Positions 44,365 through 53,116 of a stretch of DNA of 64,000 nucleotides are shown in pieces. The notes beneath the pieces were generated by a model. That model was not told where the DNA came from and did no database searches. It saw nothing but the letters and a program-made list of their open reading frames with translations. Origin of the DNA: Gammaproteobacteria bacterium. Lineage in GTDB: Bacteria; Pseudomonadota; Gammaproteobacteria; JAJFKG01. Each line of letters begins with the position of its first letter. Within the stretch, counting starts at the first letter, position 1. The stretch spans positions 186,001 to 250,000 of the forward strand of contig JAJFKG010000005.1 of NCBI GenBank assembly GCA_021773335.1, given 5' to 3'. The translations under genes and the position numbers were made by a program.

Positions 44365-46884
44365 CTACCCTTCTTGCCACATCTTTTGATAGAGCGCTTC
44401 GAGGTCCTTGGCGTGTTGCACGCCGTCACACAAAGAAGATTCAGCCATGCGTTGGCGTAGTGTTTCGCGATACTCCTGCAAGCGCTTACTATCCTTAGCC
44501 AATTTCACCGCTAGTTTTACATACGCTTTTTGTGACTTGGCAATCAACTCTTTGCAGCCTAAATGCGTTAGCATGCTGGTACCCATGCGGTGTGAAAACA
44601 CATCACCCTGCAGGGTAATGGTTGGCGCGCCCATCCAAGTGGTATCTAGCGTGGTTACACCACCATTGAAAGGGAAAGGATCGAGAAAAATATCGACTTC
44701 GGCACATTCGGCTAACATTTCTGGCAAAACCGATGGGCCAGAAAAATCAATGCGTGTGTTATCGATGCCTAAGTCTACAAACATTTGTCGATAATGTTCA
44801 CAGGTAGACTCATCTTCGAAAGGACGTGACTTCAAACGCAGACGTGCATCAGGCACGGCTTGTAATATCTGCGCCCACGCCGCCAATACTGTCGGTGTCA
44901 ACTTGGGTAAATTGTTATAGCAACCAAAGGTAATATAAGCATTCTTCAAGTGGGGTGCTGGCGCCACTTCGGGGGCAAACTCATGTGGAGTGTAACAAAA
45001 CACATAACGTGGCAGCTTTACGACTGACTCGGTATAGTAACGCTCAGCTGATTTTGGACACACGTATTTATCCGCAATTAAATAGTCAACAGTCTGCAGC
45101 CCCGTCGTATTAGGATACCCTAAATAGCTTGCCTGAATCGGTGCCGGTTTACGTGCCAAAACTAACAAGCGATTATTCGCTGTATGTCCGGCTAAATCCA
45201 CCAAAATGTCGATTTCATCTTGCTGAATTTTTGCGGCGACTTGATCATCAGTCATGCCAGTAATATCACACCATGAGTGTGCCTGTTGTTTCAGTTGTTC
45301 ACTCAAATCATCGGCTGCTGGTAAATACGCATAACAATAGGTTTGCACCGCATCAGTATGATGTTTAAAAAATGAGGAAAATAAAAAACCCGCCGGATGA
45401 CGACGAAAGTCCGGTGAAATATAACCGATACGTAAAGGCTTGCCCTCGTGCTCACTCGCCGCCCATTGTGTCGCTGCGTCAATTCGCTGTGACCAATATT
45501 CACCCCACTCACAATGTGCTTGGCAAATCTCTTGTGGCGTACGTGTATCACTATAACTTATCGTGTAAACGTAGTTAGAACGCGCTTTATTGCAATCGGG
45601 GTTTAACTCAAAGGTCTTCTTAAACTCAGCAACCGCCATATCCAAATCACCGTGGCTTACCAATGCCAAACCATGATTAAGCCTCGCAATATCACTATCA
45701 GGCTCTAACGCTAATGCCTTTTCTCCGCTTGCGAGCGCCTCCCCTATTTGACCAAGTTGATAATATGAAAAGCCCATATTGGCATATGCGATCGCCAGAT
45801 TAGGATTAAGCTCAACTGCCTTTTGCAAAGCTTGTAAAGCTGGCTCATGTTGGCCAATTTTCTGTAAAACAGCCCCAAGGTTTGAATAACTTTGTGCATT
45901 GTTCGGTTTCAAACTGACCGCTTTATTGAAACACGCAATCGATTCTTGAAAATGCCCCAATGCTTGCTGAATAATCCCTAACAAATCATGTGCGCGCGCG
46001 GAGTTTGGCATTTTCTGAATGGCTTGTTGCACAAGGGGTAAAGCATCATCGCAGCGGTTTTGGTGATAAAAACATTCTGCCTGTAACATTAACGCCGTTA
46101 CATTATCCGGTTGTAACATCAAGACATGCCCAAGCTTGTCACTCGCCTGCGCATAATCACCTGTTGCACGCGCTCTTTCGGCGGCAAGGAATAAGGCGGG
46201 TATAAAGTGATTATCCAAATTCAATGCATGGGCTAACGCCGCTTCGCCCTTGGCTTCTTTGCCCGCTGCAAATAATGCGGACGCTAAATTATAGTGATTG
46301 CTTGCTTCGTTAGGTTGGCGCTCGAGTGCTTGTTCATGCATCGCAATCGCTTCTGTATGTTGCCCTAGATTTTTTAACACATTACCAAGATTGATGTATG
46401 AACGCGTACTCTCTTTATCTTGCTCCAGAGCTTGTCGATATGCAACCACCGCATCTTCTAAGCGCCCACTATCACGTAATAAATTCCCTAAGTTATAAAA
46501 TGCTGGCGCCAAATCTGGTTTGAGCTGTACTGCGCGTTGGTAGTATTCAATGGCTTCAGCGGCTTGCCCAATATCAGCGTGCACATTACCAAGATTATAA
46601 CAAGCTAAAGCATTCTCCTTATCGATGCTCAGCACCTTTTGATAATAATCACATACTTGCTGTACGATCTGTGCTTGCTGCTCTGCGGGTATCTGGCCAC
46701 TTTTCAATAGCGCGCGCAACGCATTCGCTAGATTCAATAGCGCAGCAACATGTTCAGGTTGTTGGGCAAGAATGCGTTGATAGCCGTCAATGGCCTCTGC
46801 TAAACGCCCTGCTTGATGGGCTTGCAACGAAGTGCTAAACATTTGTTCTATTTGCTTGGGTGACTGTGCTTGTTCTTCAACCAT
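44365..46884 (-). CDS. TPR-containing O-GlcNAc transferase-like glycosyltransferase (GT41)
   Basis: 839 aa. Residues about 1-440 are some eleven 34-residue TPR repeats (for example YYQRAVQLKPDLAPAFYNLG and similar). Residues about 455-835 form the GT41/OGT catalytic region. Visible motifs are IGYISPDFRRHPAGFLFSSF (the His-Pro near the active site), ILVDLAGHTANNRL, APIQASYLGYPNTTG, ITFGCYNNLPKLTP and the nucleotide-sugar region DPFPFNGGVTTLDTTWMGAP...SHRMGTSMLTHLGC. Eukaryotic OGT and SPINDLY use UDP-GlcNAc or GDP-fucose on Ser/Thr of proteins; bacterial relatives glycosylate proteins or glycans. The donor here cannot be decided. There is no signal peptide, so the enzyme is cytosolic (or translocated). 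Confidence 0.9.
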   Translation of the reverse strand: MVEEQAQSPKQIEQMFSTSLQAHQAGRLAEAIDGYQRILAQQPEHVAALLNLANALRALLKSGQIPAEQQAQIVQQVCDYYQKVLSIDKENALACYNLGNVHADIGQAAEAIEYYQRAVQLKPDLAPAFYNLGNLLRDSGRLEDAVVAYRQALEQDKESTRSYINLGNVLKNLGQHTEAIAMHEQALERQPNEASNHYNLASALFAAGKEAKGEAALAHALNLDNHFIPALFLAAERARATGDYAQASDKLGHVLMLQPDNVTALMLQAECFYHQNRCDDALPLVQQAIQKMPNSARAHDLLGIIQQALGHFQESIACFNKAVSLKPNNAQSYSNLGAVLQKIGQHEPALQALQKAVELNPNLAIAYANMGFSYYQLGQIGEALASGEKALALEPDSDIARLNHGLALVSHGDLDMAVAEFKKTFELNPDCNKARSNYVYTISYSDTRTPQEICQAHCEWGEYWSQRIDAATQWAASEHEGKPLRIGYISPDFRRHPAGFLFSSFFKHHTDAVQTYCYAYLPAADDLSEQLKQQAHSWCDITGMTDDQVAAKIQQDEIDILVDLAGHTANNRLLVLARKPAPIQASYLGYPNTTGLQTVDYLIADKYVCPKSAERYYTESVVKLPRYVFCYTPHEFAPEVAPAPHLKNAYITFGCYNNLPKLTPTVLAAWAQILQAVPDARLRLKSRPFEDESTCEHYRQMFVDLGIDNTRIDFSGPSVLPEMLAECAEVDIFLDPFPFNGGVTTLDTTWMGAPTITLQGDVFSHRMGTSMLTHLGCKELIAKSQKAYVKLAVKLAKDSKRLQEYRETLRQRMAESSLCDGVQHAKDLEALYQKMWQEG

Positions 46885-46976
46885 TTTCTGTATCCTGACA
46901 ATTTTATTTCTACATACCTCAGCATGAGAAATCCGTGCCAGATATAGGGGGCATTATACCCCCCCTTATGGGATTG

Positions 46977-47004
46977 TTGTTTTATGCACGACCTGGTGTA
47001 TAAT
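46977..47004 (+). promoter_or_regulatory. Sigma-70-type promoter of folE
   Basis: TTGTTT (46977-46982) and a perfect TATAAT (46999-47004) with 16-base spacing, about 54 bases upstream of the folE ATG. Nothing else is encoded between them and folE. Confidence 0.55.
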
Positions 47005-47057
47005 TACGCAGCTTTATCAGCACTAACACACTAAAAATTAAGCAACTGGTCACTATT

Positions 47058-47603
47058 ATGGAAAAAATGTATGCATCTCTCATCGAAGCACTGGGAGAAG
47101 ATCTCAGTCGTCCCGGCCTTAAAGACACACCTAAGCGCGCCGCGCAAGCTTTGCAGTTTTTGACGCAGGGTTATCAGCAAGACTTGAACACCATTGTCAA
47201 TGGTGCCCTGTTTCCATCTGACACCGATGAACTGGTCTTACTGAAAAATATTGAATTATATTCGCTGTGTGAACACCATATGCTACCTTTCATCGGTAAG
47301 TGTCATGTCGCCTACCTGCCGCAAGGCAAAGTGTTGGGCTTATCAAAGCTCGCTCGCATTGTTGACTTATATGCGCGGCGCCTGCAGATCCAAGAAAGCC
47401 TCACCAAACAAATTGCCGAGTCGGTCATGCAAGTCACTGGCGCGCGTGGAGTGGGTGTAATTATCGAAGCACAACACCTGTGCATGATGATGCGTGGCGT
47501 AGAAAAACAAAACTCGGTAATGAGCACCTCCGTGATGCTTGGCGCTTTGCGCGAAGATGCGCGCACACGTAATGAGTTTTTGACCTTGCTTAGTCATAGT
47601 TAA
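47058..47603 (+). CDS. folE: GTP cyclohydrolase I
   Basis: Zn enzyme making 7,8-dihydroneopterin triphosphate from GTP, the first step of folate and pterin synthesis. 181 aa. Carries [13 protein letters not shown] and the zinc site [18 protein letters not shown] with Cys and His. [20 protein letters not shown] and [15 protein letters not shown] with the second zinc Cys follow. All expected catalytic residues are present. The start is [18 protein letters not shown]. Single gene with its own promoter. Confidence 0.96.
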   Translation: MEKMYASLIEALGEDLSRPGLKDTPKRAAQALQFLTQGYQQDLNTIVNGALFPSDTDELVLLKNIELYSLCEHHMLPFIGKCHVAYLPQGKVLGLSKLARIVDLYARRLQIQESLTKQIAESVMQVTGARGVGVIIEAQHLCMMMRGVEKQNSVMSTSVMLGALREDARTRNEFLTLLSHS

Positions 47604-47840
47604 AACAAGCAACTTTCAAGATAGACATTAAATTCAGTTAGAAACCAGGCGCATTCTCAGCCCTATGAGATGATGAATCATCAGCAGAGGGAAAACCTGA
47701 ATCTACCCACTTCCTGGCTTTGTAAAGGTCCCATTTCCACCCGTTGGTAAGACGACTCTTATATGAAACTAATACGGTCAGAAATCGTCTAACAACTCTG
47801 TACACGTCCATGAACAAGCGGTAAAGATTTAGGAAATATC

Positions 47841-47987
47841 ATGTGCTTATTTAACGCCAAACATGACAAAAAGATTATTAATGCGTTTGGTATAAATAAA
47901 CATACTAAGGCACTGTATATGGGCATTGTTAACAAACTCGAGAATACCAACCACAGTGATACTTATGCGGATGAAAGATTGACATAA
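47841..47987 (+). CDS. Candidate 48-aa protein, unknown
   Basis: ATG 47841 to TAA 47987, preceded by AGGA at 6-7 bases spacing. The product begins MCLFNAKHDKKIINAFGINK and ends DTYADERLT. It is polar, with no membrane span and no recognised family. It lies alone in the 440-base gap between folE and the L,D-transpeptidase gene. The remaining parts of the gap (47604-47840 and 47988-48045) show nothing definite. Evidence is the ribosome site only. Confidence 0.35.
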   Translation: MCLFNAKHDKKIINAFGINKHTKALYMGIVNKLENTNHSDTYADERLT

Positions 47988-48045
47988 ATATTAGCATTCA
48001 CGACTAACGGTTCTAACAATAAAATTGCTATGGCGTTAATTGAAA

Positions 48046-48744
48046 TTAAACCAAGCTAATTGGGCCACCCCGAACAATCGGATCATGCACTTCTGGTTTT
48101 GCATAGGCAAAAAAGGCACTGCCACCTTTGATAGTGTTTAACAACTCATCCTTTACCGCTGGTGCAACTGCGAAACACCCCAAACTACGCCCAGCACGAT
48201 GATATCGCTGAATAAATTGTGGTGTCGCATACCATGCAGAATGGACAACCACAGTACGTCGGCGCGCATTATTATTAATCCCTTTTTCTAAACCATCTAA
48301 ACGCAATGAGTTTCCGTGATGACCATAATACTCATTCGATGTCACAAACAAACCCAAACTCGATTCGTCTGTACCAACTTTATTGGAAAAACGCGTTGCA
48401 TAGACTAAACCACTACCCTTGCCTTGAGTCGTATAAAGCTTCATTAGTACTTTGTCTTCTTTGAGATTAAGCACCCACATACGTTCGGCATATGAAGGCA
48501 GAGTAAAATCAACCACCGTTAAAGTATTTTTATTATCACCTAACTTATGATGCTGATTTGCCCAAGTATACGCATTTAATGCAGCATCGAGGACTTGTGG
48601 CTTAAGGCCATCGGCTGACGCGACCTTTTTTAGCTTCGCTACGTCGAGCCCCGACATAGCATTTTTTTGCACAACAGTATTTGCAAATAACGATGTTGTG
48701 CCAAGCAATAAAACCATTATTGCTCCAACTTGTAGCATACGCAT
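48046..48744 (-). CDS. Murein L,D-transpeptidase catalytic domain family protein (YkuD_2)
   Basis: 232 aa with a signal peptide (RMLQVGAIMVLLLGTTSLFA, cut near residue 22), so it acts in the periplasm. The catalytic part has FSNKVGTDESSLGLF and then VVVHSAWYATPQFIQRYHRAG. It ends with RSLGCFAVAP, the His...S/R-x-G-C active site of this L,D-transpeptidase-like family. Such enzymes form or edit 3-3 peptidoglycan cross-links or attach proteins to peptidoglycan, using tetrapeptide stems. GAGAGGA precedes the ATG. It is divergent from the exporter gene of the biosynthetic region, and may or may not belong to it. Confidence 0.85.
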   Translation of the reverse strand: MRMLQVGAIMVLLLGTTSLFANTVVQKNAMSGLDVAKLKKVASADGLKPQVLDAALNAYTWANQHHKLGDNKNTLTVVDFTLPSYAERMWVLNLKEDKVLMKLYTTQGKGSGLVYATRFSNKVGTDESSLGLFVTSNEYYGHHGNSLRLDGLEKGINNNARRRTVVVHSAWYATPQFIQRYHRAGRSLGCFAVAPAVKDELLNTIKGGSAFFAYAKPEVHDPIVRGGPISLV

Positions 48745-49115
48745 AATTTTCCTCTCAGATATACTATATATAAAATAGTGATTATTAAACCATCACAAAT
48801 GATCTTTTACTGACCAGCAGACTAAATCACCGGCTGTGTATAAAAAGGGCATATTACTGGTTCTTAATGTAAAAACGTACCCCAAGATCTTAGGGATATC
48901 ACAAATTTTGCACAATCAATGATTGCTGGGTGAGTAGTCCATTTAAACTATTTCTATCCCCCCCAGAGTCCATGTATACTGCTGATTTAGTAACATTAAT
49001 TCTTCTAGAATCCATACGTATTCTCTTACCAGGTAAATAAAAGGTTGCCCAGCTTTTATATTGGTTTTGGCCTGAAATTTGTCCACATAAACAAGATAAA
49101 AGGAGTTTGTCTTTC
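48745..49115. other. Divergent promoter region at the edge of the A+T-rich island
   Basis: About 370 A+T-rich bases between the transpeptidase and the exporter. TATATATA-type sequences close to 48770 (minus strand) could be a -10 region. No gene is seen. From here rightwards codon use shifts to A/T-ending codons. Confidence 0.4.
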
Positions 49116-50534
49116 ATGTCGCTAGAAAATCGCAGCCTGCTCTATTGGATACTACCAGCTTTGATGGGTTGCTCTCTATTCATTCAAGCCGTTGACGCAA
49201 CCAGTATCAATGCCGCTATACCAACCATCGCTCTCGACTTTCAAGTCTCAAGCCTAGCATTAAAAATCGCACTCATCAGCTACTTACTCTCAACCGCTAT
49301 GTTTATTCCCGTTAGCGGTTGGCTAGCAGACAAGTATGGAACTAAGAAAATTTTTACAATCGCTTTAAGTATATTTGCTTTAGGTTCTATTTTATGTGGA
49401 TTTTCGCAGAACTTAACCATGCTCACCTTATTTCGTTTACTGCAAGGAATAGGTGGCTCTATGATGCTACCAACTAGTAGGCAAATGATATATCAAACAT
49501 TTGATAAAAGTGAATTAACTGGAATTATTGCAAAAGTACCATTACTTAGTTCGCTGGGTATAATCATCGGGCCCATTATTGGTGGTTTTCTAACAACATA
49601 TATTAGCTGGCGCTGGATTTTTTACATCAATATACCATTTGCGATAGCGGCATTGGTTGTTACTCAAAAATATATTATTACCTATAAAAAGAAACACACT
49701 CCTCCACTAGATATAGTTGGCATGATTTTATTTGGCTTAGGATTTTCTTGTATAATATTATTTTTCGCAGTGGCAGGCACAGGTTGGCTCAGCTTAAACA
49801 ACGAGATTGCTTTAATAATTATTGCCGCTGTATCTCTGCTAGCCTATATAAGTCATGCAAAAAAAACAAGATTCCCACTATTAAAAACCCGTTTATTTAA
49901 AATAAGAAATTTCCGCATAGCGATACTAAACAATTTATTTATGCGTTTTGCAGTAGGAGGGATATCTTTACTCTTAATGCTTGAGTTTCAGTTAGTATTT
50001 AAGTTTACTTCATTTCAAGCAGGCTTATTGATATTGCCATTGCCCCTTGGAATGCTGGCAATGTCAACCATTTACAAAAAAGTCACACTCTACCTGCCTT
50101 CAAGAGAATTAATGCTGGCAAATACCATATTATACTCATTAATCATTGCCTCATTTGCAGCTTTTTCTCCTCAACATCTGGTGGCAATCATCAGCATCAA
50201 ACTTTTTATCTTTGGAATGCTAACCAACTCACAATTTGCCACTAATAATCTATTGGTTTACTCGAACATACGCAAAAGCCATACAAGCAAAGCTGTCACC
50301 ATCGCGAGCATTGTGCAGCAAGGTGGTCTAAGCATCGGCATCGGCATAGCACCAGCTCTATTGGCATTGTATCTGGGCCATTCTGAAACATCGGATACCG
50401 TTCAGAGCATACAAGCTTTTAAATATACATTTCTGACATTAGCGGCAGGATTAATGCTTACCTCAATTAATATATACCGTCTTCAAGAGTCAAACAAAAA
50501 TACAATTGGCTTAAAGCTCAAGGAGTCAAAATGA
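49116..50534 (+). CDS. DHA2-family (EmrB/QacA-like) multidrug efflux MFS transporter
   Basis: 472 aa. The start ATG 49116 (MSLENRSLLYW) is chosen because AGGAG sits 10 bases upstream; a TTG at 49107 in the same frame is too close to that site. About 14 membrane spans. DHA2 motifs: QAVDATSINAAIPTIALDF in span 1, the MFS loop GWLADKYGTKKIF and RLLQGIGGSMMLPTSRQ. The antiporter motif region PLLSSLGIIIGPIIGGFLTTYISWRWIFYINIPF (given in part: GPIIGGFLTTYISWRWIF) follows. Likely exports a drug-like compound. Its stop overlaps the next start as ATGA, which ties it to the JmjC/ankyrin gene and probably to the NRPS/PKS product. Confidence 0.92.
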   Translation: MSLENRSLLYWILPALMGCSLFIQAVDATSINAAIPTIALDFQVSSLALKIALISYLLSTAMFIPVSGWLADKYGTKKIFTIALSIFALGSILCGFSQNLTMLTLFRLLQGIGGSMMLPTSRQMIYQTFDKSELTGIIAKVPLLSSLGIIIGPIIGGFLTTYISWRWIFYINIPFAIAALVVTQKYIITYKKKHTPPLDIVGMILFGLGFSCIILFFAVAGTGWLSLNNEIALIIIAAVSLLAYISHAKKTRFPLLKTRLFKIRNFRIAILNNLFMRFAVGGISLLLMLEFQLVFKFTSFQAGLLILPLPLGMLAMSTIYKKVTLYLPSRELMLANTILYSLIIASFAAFSPQHLVAIISIKLFIFGMLTNSQFATNNLLVYSNIRKSHTSKAVTIASIVQQGGLSIGIGIAPALLALYLGHSETSDTVQSIQAFKYTFLTLAAGLMLTSINIYRLQESNKNTIGLKLKESK

Positions 50535-52363
50535 TAAATGAAACACTATTAGATAAGCTAAAAAATAATGATGAAACAGTAAAGAAAATAAACCTTAGCT
50601 GCCAAAATTTACATTACCAAGACATCGATGAATTAAGCAACGCGTTGATTAATAATACTAAGGTTATCTCTCTTATATTAAACAACTGCAACCTTAGTGA
50701 CAAAACAGCAGAACCAATTATAAAGTTATTAAGAAAAAACCATGTCATTAGCAGATTGGAACTAGCCTGCAACAATTTCAGTGAGAAAATGGTTGAATAC
50801 TTACATAGCGAATTCGAACAGAGATTTAATAAGCAGCCAAGTCAATTAAATCGATTGTCGCTCAAGCAATTTACAAAACGAAAAAAACTCGCCGTGACAT
50901 CATCTCTATGTAAGGAAGAATTTATTAGCCTTTATTTAAAAACTCAAACCCCAGTCTTAGTAAAGGGAGGAGTCAAAAGCCTTGAAAACTGGACTCCACA
51001 AGCACTATCAACACGATATAAAAAAACGCCAATCAACGTAAAAATCATCAACTACGCAATATACCCAAGAAACAATGTTAAATTGAAAACAAATTTTGGC
51101 AGCATATTTGATTTAATCGAAAATAACGAAGACGAAAATATCCGCTATTATTCAGAAGCAAGCCCAATACTAAATAAATCTTCATCTTTACGAGAAGAAC
51201 TTGATTTGCCAAGTTGGGCTAAGGTTAATGATGTAAGACAAGCACTTTACTTATGGGTTGGGCAAGCAGATACCATGTCTGGTTTTCATTATGATAAAAC
51301 CAGTAATTTAGGTAATATTTTCATGCAGCTGTATGGTGAAAAACTAATTCGGCTTTATCCACCATCAGAATCGCAATATTTTTCAATGTATCGAGAGCAA
51401 CCATACCAGCTAACCGCAGAAAAGTGTGATGATCGTGTCTCGGCTAGCAAAATTGCAAATATCGACGAAACTCACCATCCGTTTTCCAAAATGTTCGATT
51501 GTGCAAATTCACCTTGGATCATCACTCTGCAGGCAGGTGACATCCTGTATATGCCAGCCTATTTTTGGCATGATGTACGTTCAATCAGTACATCAATTTC
51601 AGTGAACTGCTGGCTCGAATCAAGTCCAACTAAGAGCTTAAATGCTAATGGGAAAAAATTAGAAACTTCCTTAGAGTCTATTATATCAAGCACTAAACAA
51701 ACGAATAATTTCTCTGCACTCTCTGCTCACGTTGAAGAATTCATAAGCGCTGGCGGTGATCCTAATTACGTGAGTAATTTTCTTCGCAAAACGTCGCTAC
51801 TAAACATGGCTGTCGTTTTCAACCTGCCGACTCTCGTTAGATCACTTTTACTCCATCCGCAAATAAAACCCAATAAAGTAGAATACGGTTATCCATACAC
51901 GCCTTTTTGCCTTGCAATTGAATTTGGATTCAATAGGATTGTAAAGTTATTTTTAGCTCACCCAGACATTAATCCCAAAGCCGCCTTTGCAAGATTCGGA
52001 TACACACCACTAACTTTAGCTACAGAAAAAGGTAACGTTGAAGTATTAAATACAATTTTACCTGAAGTTGATATCCTACAGAAAGATGGCAATGGGAACA
52101 CTGCCATTGAAATTGCACTTAAGCAATGTAACTATGCCTGTCTTATTATGCTATTAGCCAACTACAAAGATAACCTTAGTAAAAATCAACTAAAATTAAT
52201 ATGGCCACACCAGCAAGCGTTGCGCGAAAAAGCCCTAACCATTATACGGCAAACTGAAAAACCTGTTGCTGAGAAAGTAGTTAGAGCCTTATGTATGAGT
52301 AACTCTCCACTTGTACAGGCTATACAAAATAACAGTAATCAGGAAGTCGTGGAGCCTAACTAG
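50531..52363 (+). CDS. LRR - JmjC/cupin_8 oxygenase - ankyrin fusion protein
   Basis: 610 aa with three parts. Residues about 15-95 are two to three leucine-rich repeats of the RNase-inhibitor type (VKKINLSCQNLHYQDIDEL..., VISLILNNCNLSDKTAEPI...). Residues about 125-370 are a JmjC/cupin_8 fold. It has Fe(II) ligands H253 and D255 (GFHYDKTSNLGN) and H347 (PAYFWHDVRS), plus a probable 2-oxoglutarate Lys at 271 (GEKLIRLYPP). Residues about 400-560 are four ankyrin-like repeats (TPFCLAIEFGFNRIVKLFL, TPLTLATEKGNVEVLNTIL and others). Cupin_8 enzymes hydroxylate amino-acid side chains in proteins or peptides. Translationally coupled to the exporter; its stop overlaps the convergent peptidase stop by 4 bases. 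Either a tailoring hydroxylase or a host-directed effector. Confidence 0.85.
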   Translation: MINETLLDKLKNNDETVKKINLSCQNLHYQDIDELSNALINNTKVISLILNNCNLSDKTAEPIIKLLRKNHVISRLELACNNFSEKMVEYLHSEFEQRFNKQPSQLNRLSLKQFTKRKKLAVTSSLCKEEFISLYLKTQTPVLVKGGVKSLENWTPQALSTRYKKTPINVKIINYAIYPRNNVKLKTNFGSIFDLIENNEDENIRYYSEASPILNKSSSLREELDLPSWAKVNDVRQALYLWVGQADTMSGFHYDKTSNLGNIFMQLYGEKLIRLYPPSESQYFSMYREQPYQLTAEKCDDRVSASKIANIDETHHPFSKMFDCANSPWIITLQAGDILYMPAYFWHDVRSISTSISVNCWLESSPTKSLNANGKKLETSLESIISSTKQTNNFSALSAHVEEFISAGGDPNYVSNFLRKTSLLNMAVVFNLPTLVRSLLLHPQIKPNKVEYGYPYTPFCLAIEFGFNRIVKLFLAHPDINPKAAFARFGYTPLTLATEKGNVEVLNTILPEVDILQKDGNGNTAIEIALKQCNYACLIMLLANYKDNLSKNQLKLIWPHQQALREKALTIIRQTEKPVAEKVVRALCMSNSPLVQAIQNNSNQEVVEPN

Positions 52364-52920
52364 TACACACAAGCGTTGCTAAATTTCCAATGCCATGGCT
52401 CATACATGACACCATACTGATTATTCCTATCGTAGGATAAAGTAAATTGATAAGCCTCTGCATGTTCTTTTAACCAAATATATGATGCAGTTTGCTCAAA
52501 AGACTCACAAAGAGTAGTTTCAGGGTGGGTAACTAGATCAACCAAATCAACTGCTACACCTAAGTGATGTTCACTATATCCAGGCGCTGCATTTGTCTTG
52601 AGAATTGCAGATATAGACATACCTGCACTCAGTTTTTTCTCAAATAAAAGGGCCTGGTATTGAACATTCCTGAAAGCAGACGCAAAACCAATTTCTACCC
52701 CATCATTACTCGCATGTGCCAATAATTTGTTTAACCTGATCGCCGCTTGTGGTTCTAACCATTGACTACGTCCATAAACATCTAAACCGATATTGACTAA
52801 CTTTGACGGTTCTTCGCACAAAACAAGTTTTAAGCTTTCAGCATAACTACTTGGGATGTTTAATCGAGCATGAAGCTGCTCAATGAACAGCCTAAATTTT
52901 GTACCGGAATCTGCTAACAT
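52360..52920 (-). CDS. M15-family D,D-peptidase, cytoplasmic VanXY-like
   Basis: 186 aa. The M15B/VanY core is complete: substrate-binding FASAFRNVQYQALLF, zinc His and Asp in SEHHLGVAVDLVD, and catalytic Glu plus third zinc ligand in YEPWHWKF. There is no signal peptide or membrane anchor, and the length is close to that of the cytoplasmic VanXY enzymes (about 190 aa). VanXY enzymes cut D-Ala-D-Ala dipeptide and the terminal D-Ala of UDP-muramyl-pentapeptide. Ordinary VanY proteins are anchored outside. The start has no ribosome site and lies 36 bases after the CCA end of the tRNA-like gene. It could be a self-resistance enzyme for the cluster; that is inference. Confidence 0.82.
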   Translation of the reverse strand: MLADSGTKFRLFIEQLHARLNIPSSYAESLKLVLCEEPSKLVNIGLDVYGRSQWLEPQAAIRLNKLLAHASNDGVEIGFASAFRNVQYQALLFEKKLSAGMSISAILKTNAAPGYSEHHLGVAVDLVDLVTHPETTLCESFEQTASYIWLKEHAEAYQFTLSYDRNNQYGVMYEPWHWKFSNACVY

Positions 52921-52956
52921 TTGTTTGTAACTATCTCATCTTTACACAGATAAAAC

Positions 52957-53035
52957 TGGTGGGCGTTAATGGACTCGAACCACTGGCTTCCGCCAAGTAT
53001 ATTAAGCGGCACTCTACCTACTGAGTTAAACGCCC
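52957..53035 (-). tRNA. tRNA-like gene with 10-nt anticodon loop and encoded CCA
   Basis: Read on the minus strand: acceptor GGGCGTT/AACGCCC, TA, D-stem ACTC/GAGT with loop AGTAGGTA, a 5-bp anticodon stem CCGCT/GGCGG (last pair G-U), variable AAGCC, T-arm AGTGG-TTCGAGT-CCATT, discriminator A and genomic CCA. All is canonical except the anticodon loop, which reads TAATATACTT, ten bases instead of seven. Total length with CCA is 79, three more than the standard 76. No anticodon can be assigned with confidence. It may be a decayed tRNA, or a variant with altered decoding. It sits between the NRPS genes and the D,D-peptidase, on the same strand. Confidence 0.75.
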
Positions 53036-53116
53036 ATTGATATTATCCTATCTATAGAGAATATTAGCAATAATAGATCATACTAGGTTATATATAATTT
53101 TTAAGCCAAACCTATA

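Noticed and set aside
52957-53035. tRNA as an attachment site of an integrated island
   Set aside because: No integrase or direct repeat of the tRNA 3' end was seen on either side within the window.
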